Assembly: GCF_018457175.1 (NCBI RefSeq)
Contig: NZ_JAGFNU010000003.1
Location: forward strand, 186,001-250,000
Direction: 5' to 3'
Length of the DNA stretch: 64,000 nt
From: Pseudohalocynthiibacter aestuariivivens
Lineage (GTDB): Bacteria > Pseudomonadota > Alphaproteobacteria > Rhodobacterales > Rhodobacteraceae
Position numbers and translations under genes: made by a program
Shown here: in pieces, positions 16,949 through 24,591 of the stretch
Position numbering within the stretch: the first letter of the stretch is position 1
Layout: every line of letters begins with the position of its first letter
The notes under the pieces: model-generated
Database searches by the model: none
Told to the model about the DNA's origin: nothing
The model's input: only the letters and a program-made list of their open reading frames with translations

Positions 16949-16964
16949 TCGAAGATGATCGAAG
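16945..16964 (+). repeat. 10-bp tandem duplication ATGATCGAAG x2
   Basis: Two perfect adjacent copies of ATGATCGAAG at 16945-16954 and 16955-16964. The first ATG overlaps the upstream stop (ATGA); the second ATG is in frame with the long downstream reading frame. Removing one copy would restore a normal 4-base stop/start overlap, so the duplication looks recent. Confidence 0.8.
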
Positions 16965-17341
16965 AGTTTTTGGTCAAATTTTTCAAAATTATTTTTCATG
17001 TCTACATAGCAAAATCTTTGGAATACTTATGGACGGTGTTCTACGAAAGAAACGGTGCAGTATCCGAGAAAGAAGCTGTTTTAGGATTCCGTATATCTAT
17101 ATTCTTAAGCAGCTTTTACCTGATGGCCCGTGTATTTGAACGCTTCAATGAAACAGAACAAAGCTTTTTTTAAAATACAGGCTCAGACGATGCCTTCGTT
17201 TTTGTCTTTGTAATTTTTACATTTCAATGCGCGGTTTTCTTTTTGGGAGAGCGAAAACGCGGTAATATATTGGTTGCGTATTCCGCCCCTGTTTTTTACC
17301 TTCTACTTCTCATCACGAGTATCGTTGATGCTGTGTTTTAA
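16955..17341 (+). pseudogene. Small membrane-protein gene interrupted by an in-frame stop
   Basis: An open frame starts MIEEFLVKFFKIIFHVYIAK, runs 72 codons and stops at TAA 17171-17173. The same frame then continues open for 55 codons to TAA 17339-17341. The second part is strongly hydrophobic (DDAFVFVFVIFTFQCAVFFL and YSAPVFYLLLLITSIVDAVF), as expected of the rest of a membrane protein. The stop lies in a T-rich run (CTTTTTTTAAAA). Reading the two parts together gives about 127 residues with a hydrophobic segment near 48-62 and two more in the distal part. No family recognised. It could alternatively be a genuine 72-residue protein followed by chance open frame, but the length and membrane character of the second half argue for an interrupted gene. 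Confidence 0.6.
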
Positions 17342-17356
17342 TTGGCGATTGATCAA

Positions 17357-17818
17357 ATGAGCTCTCAAATCCTCCGCCTCGCCAACCTCACCCTTCTCAT
17401 CCTCTTCCCCATCGCTTGGTTTGCGCCGCTGTTGCGGGCGGGCCTGCTCCCGCTTTTCGGGCTCTCTGAAATCTCTGTCATTTCGGGCCTGCAGAGCCTT
17501 TGGGAAAGCGATGTGGCGCTGGCGCTGCTGGTTACCTTCCTCGCGGTCTTTGCGCCTTACCTGAAAACCATCGGCCTTGCGCTTATCCATTTCGGGCTGC
17601 TGCGGCGCAAAGTGCTGCCTGTGCTGCATATTCTGGGCAAACTTGCCATGGCCGATGTATTTCTCATCGCGCTTTACATTGTCATCGTCAAAGGTGTGGG
17701 TCTCGCGACCGTTGAAACCGCCTGGGGGCTTTATTTGTTCACCGGCTGTATTCTGGTCTCAAACCTGATTAGCTATTTGACGGAAAAGCGCGCGCGGTCC
17801 ACAAAGCGGCATGGCTAA
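17357..17818 (+). CDS. PqiA-domain membrane protein
   Basis: 153 residues from ATG 17357 (MSSQILRLANLTLLIL); a TTG five codons earlier is a weaker start. Four hydrophobic segments match a single paraquat-inducible-protein-A domain: FGLSEISVISGLQSLWESDVALALLVTFLAVFAP split over two helices, then the LGKLAMADVFLIALYIVIVKG segment characteristic of PqiA. E. coli PqiA has two such domains (about 420 residues); half-length versions are known in alphaproteobacteria. PqiA works with the MCE protein PqiB in envelope lipid transport, so its position one islet away from mlaEF is suggestive. It overlaps radA by eight bases. Confidence 0.78.
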   Translation: MSSQILRLANLTLLILFPIAWFAPLLRAGLLPLFGLSEISVISGLQSLWESDVALALLVTFLAVFAPYLKTIGLALIHFGLLRRKVLPVLHILGKLAMADVFLIALYIVIVKGVGLATVETAWGLYLFTGCILVSNLISYLTEKRARSTKRHG

Positions 17819-19175
17819 AGCAAATCAATTTTCATGTAATGCATGCGGGGCGTCGCACCAGAAATGGTCAGGGCGCTGTGATGCCTGTGGCGAATGGAAC
17901 TCTATTGTCGAGGATGTTCCGCTTTCAACCGGCCCAGCGTCAAAGGCGCTTGGTGCTGCACGGGGCCGTTCCATTCCGCTGTCAGACCTTGCAACGGAAG
18001 AGGCGCCACCACCCCGCACACAGTCAGGCATGGCAGAACTTGACCGGGTTTTGGGCGGTGGGCTGGTGCCCGCATCTGCCATTCTGGTGGGGGGGGACCC
18101 CGGCATCGGTAAATCAACGCTATTGCTGCAAGCTGCCGCCAGTTTTGCCCGCGTTGGGCTGAAATCCGTTTACATCTCGGGCGAGGAAGCCTCGGCACAG
18201 GTGCGGATGCGCGCCCAAAGGCTCGGCCTGACGGATGCACCAGTCAAACTTGGCACCGAAACCAACCTGCGCGATATTCTGACGACGCTCGAAAACGAAA
18301 AGCCCGATATCGCGATCATCGACTCGATCCAGACCATGTGGGCTGACAATGTGGGCTCTTCTCCGGGGTCTGTCAGTCAGGTGCGGGCTGCGGCGCATGA
18401 GCTCACAAGTTTTGCCAAGCGCAAGGGGCTTGCGGTGGTTCTTGTCGGCCATGTCACCAAAGACGGCCAGATCGCAGGGCCTCGGGTGATCGAACATATG
18501 GTCGACACGGTTCTTTATTTTGAAGGCGAACGCGGCCATCAGTTCCGCATTTTGCGTGCGGTCAAAAACCGTTTTGGCCCGGCAGATGAGATTGGCGTGT
18601 TTGAGATGACAGGCGCAGGCCTGCGCGAGGTCACCAACCCCTCTGCCCTGTTTCTGAGTGAACGAGACAAACCTGCGCCAGGTTCCGTCGTATTCGCCGG
18701 AATCGAGGGCACCCGCCCCGTTCTTTGCGAGTTGCAGGCGCTTGTCGCCCCCTCGCCCCATTCACAGCCAAGACGCACCGTTGTGGGCTGGGACAGTGGG
18801 CGTCTGGCCATGATCTTGGCAGTGCTGGAGGCCCGCTGTGGCATCCCTTTTGCGGGGCTTGATGTCTACCTGAATGTGGCTGGCGGCATGAAAATCACCG
18901 AACCCGCCGCAGATCTAGCTGTGGCAGCCGCGCTACTTTCTGCACGCGAAGACGCTGCTTTGCCTTCTGACACTGTGGTTTTTGGCGAGATTAGCTTATC
19001 AGGGGCACTAAGGCCGGTTGGACAGACCGAAAACAGGCTAAAGGAAGCAAAGAAGCTTGGGTTTACAGGGGCAATCGCCCCTGCACGCAGCAAGACTGGG
19101 ACGCAGTCAGGGTTCAAGGTACAGAAAATGTCCGACCTGACGGCGTTTGTTGGGGACATATTCGGGGCTGGTTAG
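17811..19175 (+). CDS. radA: DNA repair protein RadA
   Basis: RecA-related ATPase that helps process recombination intermediates and branch migration. 454 residues, full length. The N-terminal zinc finger uses C9, C12, C23 and C26. Walker A GGDPGIGKST spans residues 94-103. The RadA signature KNRFG is seen in AVKNRFGPADEIGVFEM. The C-terminal Lon-protease-like domain runs from about residue 290 and ends with FGEISLSGALRPV and the terminal segment. It overlaps the PqiA-like gene by eight bases, and cvpA follows after 20 bases, so the three are probably cotranscribed. Confidence 0.95.
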   Translation: MAKANQFSCNACGASHQKWSGRCDACGEWNSIVEDVPLSTGPASKALGAARGRSIPLSDLATEEAPPPRTQSGMAELDRVLGGGLVPASAILVGGDPGIGKSTLLLQAAASFARVGLKSVYISGEEASAQVRMRAQRLGLTDAPVKLGTETNLRDILTTLENEKPDIAIIDSIQTMWADNVGSSPGSVSQVRAAAHELTSFAKRKGLAVVLVGHVTKDGQIAGPRVIEHMVDTVLYFEGERGHQFRILRAVKNRFGPADEIGVFEMTGAGLREVTNPSALFLSERDKPAPGSVVFAGIEGTRPVLCELQALVAPSPHSQPRRTVVGWDSGRLAMILAVLEARCGIPFAGLDVYLNVAGGMKITEPAADLAVAAALLSAREDAALPSDTVVFGEISLSGALRPVGQTENRLKEAKKLGFTGAIAPARSKTGTQSGFKVQKMSDLTAFVGDIFGAG

Positions 19176-19195
19176 CCCCGCGAAGGAGCGAGAGC

Positions 19196-19753
19196 ATGGA
19201 AGGCTTTACAATAATCGACGGCGTTGTCGCCATCGTCATCATCATATCGGCTCTTCTGGCCTATTCGCGCGGGTTCGTGCGCGAGGCACTGTCGATCGGT
19301 GGCTGGATCGCGGCCGCAATTCTGGCATATCTGTTTGCCGACCAGATCCGCCCGCTTGTAAATCAGATTCCAGTCTTGGGCGAATTCGTCGCAGATCAAT
19401 GCGAACTGTCGCTGCTTGCGTCTTTTGCGGTGGTTATGGTGATTGGTCTGATCGTTATGTCGATTTTTACACCCTTGTTTTCCGGCATTGTGCAACGGTC
19501 ATTTCTGGGTGGGTTCGATCAGGGAATTGGGTTCCTGTTCGGAGTCGCGCGTGGCGTATTGCTGGTGGTTGTGGGCCTCGTGGCCTATGATTTCGCGGTC
19601 ACAGACCAATCTTTCCCGATGGTAGATGAAAGCCGGACGGCAAAGGTTTTTGCGCAGTTGCAAACTCAGGTTGGCGATCAAGTCCCTGAGGATGTTCCTG
19701 GCTGGCTGAAAGCCCGCTTCGAAGACTTCGTTGGCGATTGCGGTCTGGAATAG
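19196..19753 (+). CDS. cvpA: CvpA family inner-membrane protein
   Basis: 185 residues. Four hydrophobic helices, with the family opening DGVVAIVIIISALLAYSRGFVREA and the GWIAAAILAYLFADQI segment, then a loop and GGFDQGIGFLFGVARG typical of CvpA. E. coli CvpA is needed for colicin V production and is linked to envelope stress tolerance; molecular function is not settled. In many bacteria cvpA lies directly before purF. Here purF lies 6.8 kb away beyond an oppositely oriented TRAP module. GGAG precedes the ATG. Confidence 0.9.
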   Translation: MEGFTIIDGVVAIVIIISALLAYSRGFVREALSIGGWIAAAILAYLFADQIRPLVNQIPVLGEFVADQCELSLLASFAVVMVIGLIVMSIFTPLFSGIVQRSFLGGFDQGIGFLFGVARGVLLVVVGLVAYDFAVTDQSFPMVDESRTAKVFAQLQTQVGDQVPEDVPGWLKARFEDFVGDCGLE

Positions 19754-19803
19754 AAACGCCGCCGAAAATAACTTTACCGTTCGCTTAGTCAAATGTTGCG
19801 CAC

Positions 19804-21957
19804 CTATGCGCTTGCCGTGCTCTTTAGCCGGTTTGGCTGGGCATAAATATTGATCAGCAAGCAGGCAATGACGCCAGCCGCGCCAGCCATGTTCAGCATT
19901 AATGAGCCAGGCCAGAGGCTGGCCACCCCGGCAACTGCAACAATCACGCGCAGGACGATGCCAATTTTATTCTCCAGACATCCCTGCAAAGCGCCGGCCA
20001 GCCCGTAAATCCCCACAACCGAGAAACCAAAAACCGTAACCATCGCCCCCCAGTCACCCGACAACAATGGTGTATAGGCAAAGAGCAGCGGTACGATATA
20101 AAGCCCTTTGGCAAGCTTCCAGCTTGTCACCGCCGTTCCCATTGCAGGAGCTTTGGCTATGGCAGAGGCCGTGATAGCCGCAAGCGCGACGGGCGGCGTT
20201 ACATTGCTATCCTGGCTCAGCCAGAAAATGATCATATGGGCTGACAACACAGCGGCAACTGCCAGTTCTGGCGCAACCACCATGTCCCGAAGTGGGCCGG
20301 CTATCTCAAGCGGTAAACTGCGGATCAGCTCTGACGCATCCGCCCTGCTGATGACATCCTGCACAAGCAGTTCCATCGATTCAGGTGCACCCAGCATCAA
20401 AACGGCCTTGGCACTATCAGACAAGACCCCGGCAACGACAGCATCAATCACAACCCGATCTGCAATCATGCCGGCCAACGCCGGAGCAGACAGCGTTGCA
20501 AGGACAATGTAGGCCGCCGTTACTGGCAACCCCATGCCCAGAACAAGGCTCGCCAGCGCAATCAGTACAATCGCAATCAGGATGTTGCCCCCGGCCCAGC
20601 CAGATATCATCAGGCTGAAGGTGTTCCCAACCCCTGCTGTAGCGATAACATTGACCACCAGGCCAACTGAACACAGCAGAACCGCCGTCATGATCATGCC
20701 TTTTGAACCGGCGATCAAAGCCGCAATTACAGCGCGCGGCCCCATTGGGTTTTGCGTGAGCCAGCTTGAGGCGATGACCGCAACTATCCCGACAACCGCC
20801 GCATAAGATGGTGTGAACCCCGAAACCAGCATACTGATCAAAATTGCGATTGGGATCACAAAACTCGCGCCGGATTTGCGAAATGCAGACCCCAGCGTCA
20901 CGCCATCAGAAGGCATAGGTTTAAGATTATTTCGCCGCGCCTCGATCCGGACAAAGAACGCCACACTCAGAAAGTAAAGTAATGCAGGCAAGGCCGCGAC
21001 CGCCACGATCCGCTCGTATGGGATCTGCGTAAAGCTTGCCATCACAAAGGCCCCTGCCCCCATGATCGGCGGCATCAGTTGCCCCCCGGTCGAACTTGCA
21101 GCCTCAACACCACCCGCGAATTTTGGTTCAAACCCGGCCTTTTTCATCAGCGGAATGGTGATAACCCCGGTCGACGCCGTGTTCGCAACAGCGGATCCGC
21201 TGATCGTACCTGTTAGACCAGAGGCAATAACGGCAACAATACCCGGCCCGCCAACCATGCGGCCCGCAACTGCGCGCGCCAGATCAATCACGAAGTTGCC
21301 TGCACCGGATTGCAGCAGGAACGCCCCGAAGATGATAAAAAGAAAAACGTAGGTCGATGAAATGCGGGCAATTGTGCCAAACATCGCATCGTCCCCATAG
21401 ATCGACCGGAAAACAACGGTTTCCCAGCTAAGACCAGCAAAAGAGAAGACGCCGCCAACATACTGCCCCCAAAAGCCGACATATGTAATGGCAAGGACAA
21501 TAAGTGTCGGAATAATCAACCCCGTGACGCGGCGTGTTAGCTCAATTGCACCGGCAATACAAAGGCCAGCTGCAATCCAGTCAAGTGGTGCAAGCGTTAC
21601 CCCACGCGCGTAAATCGCGTCTTCGGCTTGGGTAAGATAGATAGCGGAAACCGCAATCGCAATTCCGAAGAGAACATCAAAAATATAAACAATTCGGTTA
21701 AGCTTCGCCCCGCCGCGCATCATCGGGTAGGACACGGCAGCAAGAAAGGCAAAGCCTGCAAAATGAAAGGCATTTCGTTCAAATTCTGAAATCTTGGGAA
21801 AGATCGCAACATAAAGGTGTACAATTGCGATGATCAGCGAAACAGCGGCAATGATCCCAACCATTGGGCCGGTAAGATGCCGCAGTTTTGAGCCGGTATC
21901 TTCATCCTCACTCTCGTGATTTGGTGCTGCATGTGTATCTGACATGTCTTTCCCCAT
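19804..21957 (-). CDS. TAXI-type TRAP transporter, fused 4TM/12TM permease
   Basis: 717-residue membrane protein in which the small (DctQ-like) and large (DctM-like) TRAP permease subunits are fused, as is standard for TAXI transporters. Around 17 hydrophobic segments are visible. The large-subunit part carries the typical segments ISGSAVANTASTGVITIPLMKKAGF, VEAASSTGGQLMPPIMGAGAF and GMGLPVTAAYIVLATL, here around residues 252-310 and 480-500. TRAP systems use ion gradients, not ATP, to import substrates, often carboxylates or amino acids; the substrate here is unknown. Its binding protein is encoded just upstream, with a strong stem-loop in the gap. The DctB/DctD pair upstream probably controls it. 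Confidence 0.93.
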   Translation of the reverse strand: MGKDMSDTHAAPNHESEDEDTGSKLRHLTGPMVGIIAAVSLIIAIVHLYVAIFPKISEFERNAFHFAGFAFLAAVSYPMMRGGAKLNRIVYIFDVLFGIAIAVSAIYLTQAEDAIYARGVTLAPLDWIAAGLCIAGAIELTRRVTGLIIPTLIVLAITYVGFWGQYVGGVFSFAGLSWETVVFRSIYGDDAMFGTIARISSTYVFLFIIFGAFLLQSGAGNFVIDLARAVAGRMVGGPGIVAVIASGLTGTISGSAVANTASTGVITIPLMKKAGFEPKFAGGVEAASSTGGQLMPPIMGAGAFVMASFTQIPYERIVAVAALPALLYFLSVAFFVRIEARRNNLKPMPSDGVTLGSAFRKSGASFVIPIAILISMLVSGFTPSYAAVVGIVAVIASSWLTQNPMGPRAVIAALIAGSKGMIMTAVLLCSVGLVVNVIATAGVGNTFSLMISGWAGGNILIAIVLIALASLVLGMGLPVTAAYIVLATLSAPALAGMIADRVVIDAVVAGVLSDSAKAVLMLGAPESMELLVQDVISRADASELIRSLPLEIAGPLRDMVVAPELAVAAVLSAHMIIFWLSQDSNVTPPVALAAITASAIAKAPAMGTAVTSWKLAKGLYIVPLLFAYTPLLSGDWGAMVTVFGFSVVGIYGLAGALQGCLENKIGIVLRVIVAVAGVASLWPGSLMLNMAGAAGVIACLLINIYAQPNRLKSTASA

Positions 21958-21996
21958 TCTTTGGCAAGGATGCTTTTATCTTTGGGTATACGTGTT

Positions 21997-22023
21997 CAGC
22001 GCGCCGAAATATCCGGCGCGCTG
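21997..22023 (-). promoter_or_regulatory. Intercistronic stem-loop between TAXI binding protein and permease
   Basis: CAGCGCGCCG and CGGCGCGCTG form a perfect 10-bp stem around a 7-base loop. It is in the gap between the binding-protein stop and the permease start. In the direction of transcription no T run follows. Such stem-loops commonly protect the upstream mRNA or damp read-through so that the binding protein is made in excess; this use is inferred. Confidence 0.7.
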
Positions 22024-22043
22024 TGTTTTTTATCAGGGTCTGA

Positions 22044-23081
22044 TTAGTTTGCGATCAGACGTTCAGGAACATCGACGCCGACTTCCTGATAGTAACGCAA
22101 TGCGCCAGGGTGCAGCGGCAGTGGCAGGCCGGCAATTGCGGCTTCGATTGCCATGGCTTTGGTTGCCGGGTGAATAGCCTGCAGGAAGGGCAGGTTTTCA
22201 TAGATCGCCTTGGTGATCATGTAGACATTTTCTTCCGAAATATTTGCATGTGTCGCCAAAAAATTTGGTTGCGCGATCGTGTTGATGTCTTCTTCCTGAC
22301 CAGGATAGGTGCCTGCCGGAATTGTGAATGGTGTCCAGAGTTCACGGCCACCATCAGCCATTGCGATTTGCTCTGGTGTAAAATTCAGCATTTTCACGCC
22401 GTCACCCGCAGCAGCAAACAACTGACTTATCGCGCCTGTCGGCACACCTGCAGGCGTACCGATACCCTTGACCTGACCGTTTTGCAGCGCCTCAGCTGAT
22501 GGGCCGTAGCCCCCTTCGACCAGTTCAAAATCGTTTTCAACGTCTAGACCAATACCAGCAAGCAACGCGGTGTTTGACCCGATTGTACCGGAGTTCCGCT
22601 TGCCCAACGCCATTGCTTCGCCCTTAAGCGCCAGCAAATCCTCAAAGGTTCCGGTTGTTGCGACATCTGCAGACACAACAAACTGTTCGACGTTCTGCCA
22701 AAGCATTGTCACAGAACGCAAATCTGTTTGTGGGCCAACCTCGGCCAGCGGCCCTGTTCCGGTCGCGGCAAAGTGGCCGTAAAGCCCTTGCATAATTCCG
22801 AACTGCGCCTCGCCCGTGCCAAGCAGGCGCACGTTTTCACCAGAACCGGCAGAGCTGATTGCGGACATGCCAATTTTGGAACCCGGCTGAAGCTTGACTT
22901 TCACCAAGGTCGCGAGCGCAACACCCACCGGGTAATAGGTACCCCCGGTCGACGCCGTTGCCAGCACGTAGTTCGCTTCTTCGGCTTGTGCGGCTGTACC
23001 GCCAAACCCTGAGCTGATTGCAATTGCGGCAGCGGCACAGACAGTTGTTGCCTTAGCTGCCAGAGCAGAGAATGTGTTCAT
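22044..23081 (-). CDS. TAXI-family TRAP transporter solute-binding protein
   Basis: 345-residue periplasmic binding protein. Signal peptide with hydrophobic core AAAAIAISSGFGG and likely cleavage after AQA at residue 33. The mature protein opens YVLATASTGGTYYPVGVALA, the TAXI hallmark, and has the matching segments VRLLGTGEAQFGIMQ, a region around AMALGKRNSGTIGSN and a GAISQLFAA stretch. It captures the substrate for the fused permease encoded next. The family as a whole takes glutamate, 2-oxoglutarate or other carboxylates in the few tested cases. A GGGAGG ribosome site precedes the ATG. The 166-base gap upstream should carry the promoter. Confidence 0.93.
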   Translation of the reverse strand: MNTFSALAAKATTVCAAAAIAISSGFGGTAAQAEEANYVLATASTGGTYYPVGVALATLVKVKLQPGSKIGMSAISSAGSGENVRLLGTGEAQFGIMQGLYGHFAATGTGPLAEVGPQTDLRSVTMLWQNVEQFVVSADVATTGTFEDLLALKGEAMALGKRNSGTIGSNTALLAGIGLDVENDFELVEGGYGPSAEALQNGQVKGIGTPAGVPTGAISQLFAAAGDGVKMLNFTPEQIAMADGGRELWTPFTIPAGTYPGQEEDINTIAQPNFLATHANISEENVYMITKAIYENLPFLQAIHPATKAMAIEAAIAGLPLPLHPGALRYYQEVGVDVPERLIAN

Positions 23082-23247
23082 GGTTTCCTCCCGTTACACA
23101 TATATGGCACGATACCTCTGGGTGCTCTTGTGAAGGAAGACCCACGGGCAAACGCGCAAACTATACCTTTTCGTACCGCTAAAACCCAAATTTTCCTATG
23201 AAGATATCCGCGCGGCACCAGATAAAGGGCTGCGAATTCACGCAGAC

Positions 23248-24591
23248 CTACAGGTAATCGGATTTGTTGAGGCCCAGCTTTGCTATCTTTTCATTAAGGG
23301 TGCGTCGACCAATTCCCAACGCCTCGGCAACAGACTCCATCCGCCCCTGATGCGTCTGGATCGCCTTTCCAATCAACATTCTTTCAAAAGCGGCGACAGC
23401 TTCACGCAATGTGTCGGGAACATCGCCGTAGTCCTCATCAGTGCTGATCGCTTCTGCGACCGAACCGCGCCCCCGGCGCGCTGCTAGAATGCGGCGTTCT
23501 GCAACATGGCGCAGTTCACGCACATTCCCAGGCCAGTCATGAGACAACAGCGCTGTTAAATCCTCAGCCGTTGTTTCTGGCGCGATGACCTCGTAAAGCG
23601 CAGCATAATCTTGCAGAAAATGCATATAGAGCAATGAGATGTCATTTCGCCTGTCCCGCAAAGCCGGCAAATTAAACACCACATTGTTGAGCCGAAAGAA
23701 CAGATCTTCGCGAAACTCTTTTTCTTTCACCGCTGCATCAAGCCGTACGTTTGAGGCAGAAATCAATCTGACATCGACCTGAACAGGTTGCTCGGCCCCA
23801 CGCGGTACAAACTCCCGCGTTTCAATTGCGCGAAGAAGAGCCGCCTGAACATCAAGCGGGCTGGCCCCGATTTCATCAAGAAACAGGGTGCCTCCATCGG
23901 CGCGCAAAAAAGCACCCTTTGCCCCATCAGCAGTGCCAAACAGAATTTCCTCAAACGTGTTGGGGCCAATAGCCGCGCAATTCAGCGCAAAGAATGGCCC
24001 GGCGGACCTGTCGCTGAGGTCATGCAGCGCCCGCGCGACCAGCTCTTTTCCTGTGCCGGTTTCACCCAGTATTAGAACGGTCGCGTCCGTCTGGCTAAGA
24101 TCAAGCACATCTTCGCGCAGGTCTCGCAGCATCTGCGTTTCCCCCAGCAAGACCCGGTCCAGCCCGGAAAGCCGGGACAGGCGCGCCTTAAGCCGGTCCG
24201 CGTCCTGGCTAAGCGCGTATTTGTCTGCTGCGTTCTTGAGCGCGATCAGCAGCCTGCGCGGATCAAACGGTTTTTCGATGAAACTATATGCGCCATTCTG
24301 CATCGCCTCGACCGCCATCGCGATATCACCATGTGCCGAGATCAGGATGACAGGCGGCCCAACCTGCGCCGTCAGTTGAGACAAAAGCTTCAGCCCGTCC
24401 ACATTTGGCATTCTGACATCGGACAAAACAACATGCGGCTCGAACGTATTGACCTTGCGCAAAACTCCTGTGCCATCTGAAAGCGTTTCCACCTTGAAAC
24501 CCGCGCTGCTTAGCAAGTGAGATAGCGATTCACGCATCTCTTTGTCGTCATCAACGACCAGAACACGGTATTTTACGTTGGCCGGTTTCAT
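23248..24591 (-). CDS. dctD: DctD-type response regulator lacking the GAFTGA loop
   Basis: 447 residues in three domains. Receiver at 1-120 with phospho-acceptor D58 (VVLSDVRMPNVDG) and K107. AAA+ domain from about 145, Walker A GETGTGKE at 176-183, Walker B GGTLFLDEIG at 233-242. Fis-type helix-turn-helix at the C-terminus (VAEALGIGRRTLNEKIAK). In place of the usual GAFTGA loop between the LFG and GGTLFLDE segments there is only LFGTADGAKGAFLRADGG, about eight residues shorter, with no GAFTGA. That loop contacts sigma-54, so this protein may not work with sigma-54; R. capsulatus NtrC is a known precedent. It overlaps the kinase gene by four bases and sits upstream of the TAXI genes. Confidence 0.9.
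   Translation of the reverse strand: MKPANVKYRVLVVDDDKEMRESLSHLLSSAGFKVETLSDGTGVLRKVNTFEPHVVLSDVRMPNVDGLKLLSQLTAQVGPPVILISAHGDIAMAVEAMQNGAYSFIEKPFDPRRLLIALKNAADKYALSQDADRLKARLSRLSGLDRVLLGETQMLRDLREDVLDLSQTDATVLILGETGTGKELVARALHDLSDRSAGPFFALNCAAIGPNTFEEILFGTADGAKGAFLRADGGTLFLDEIGASPLDVQAALLRAIETREFVPRGAEQPVQVDVRLISASNVRLDAAVKEKEFREDLFFRLNNVVFNLPALRDRRNDISLLYMHFLQDYAALYEVIAPETTAEDLTALLSHDWPGNVRELRHVAERRILAARRGRGSVAEAISTDEDYGDVPDTLREAVAAFERMLIGKAIQTHQGRMESVAEALGIGRRTLNEKIAKLGLNKSDYL

Noticed and set aside
16933-17139. Open frame overlapping the islet (MGPAMIEDDRRVFGQ...)
   Set aside because: It shares the duplicated ATG but has no membrane character or similarity; the frame 16955-17341 explains the region better.
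23082-23247. Sigma-54 (-24/-12) promoter before the TAXI genes
   Set aside because: The only GG-N10-GC arrangement by eye is AGGTATAGTTTGCGC, which lacks the TGGCAC and TTGC contexts; not convincing.
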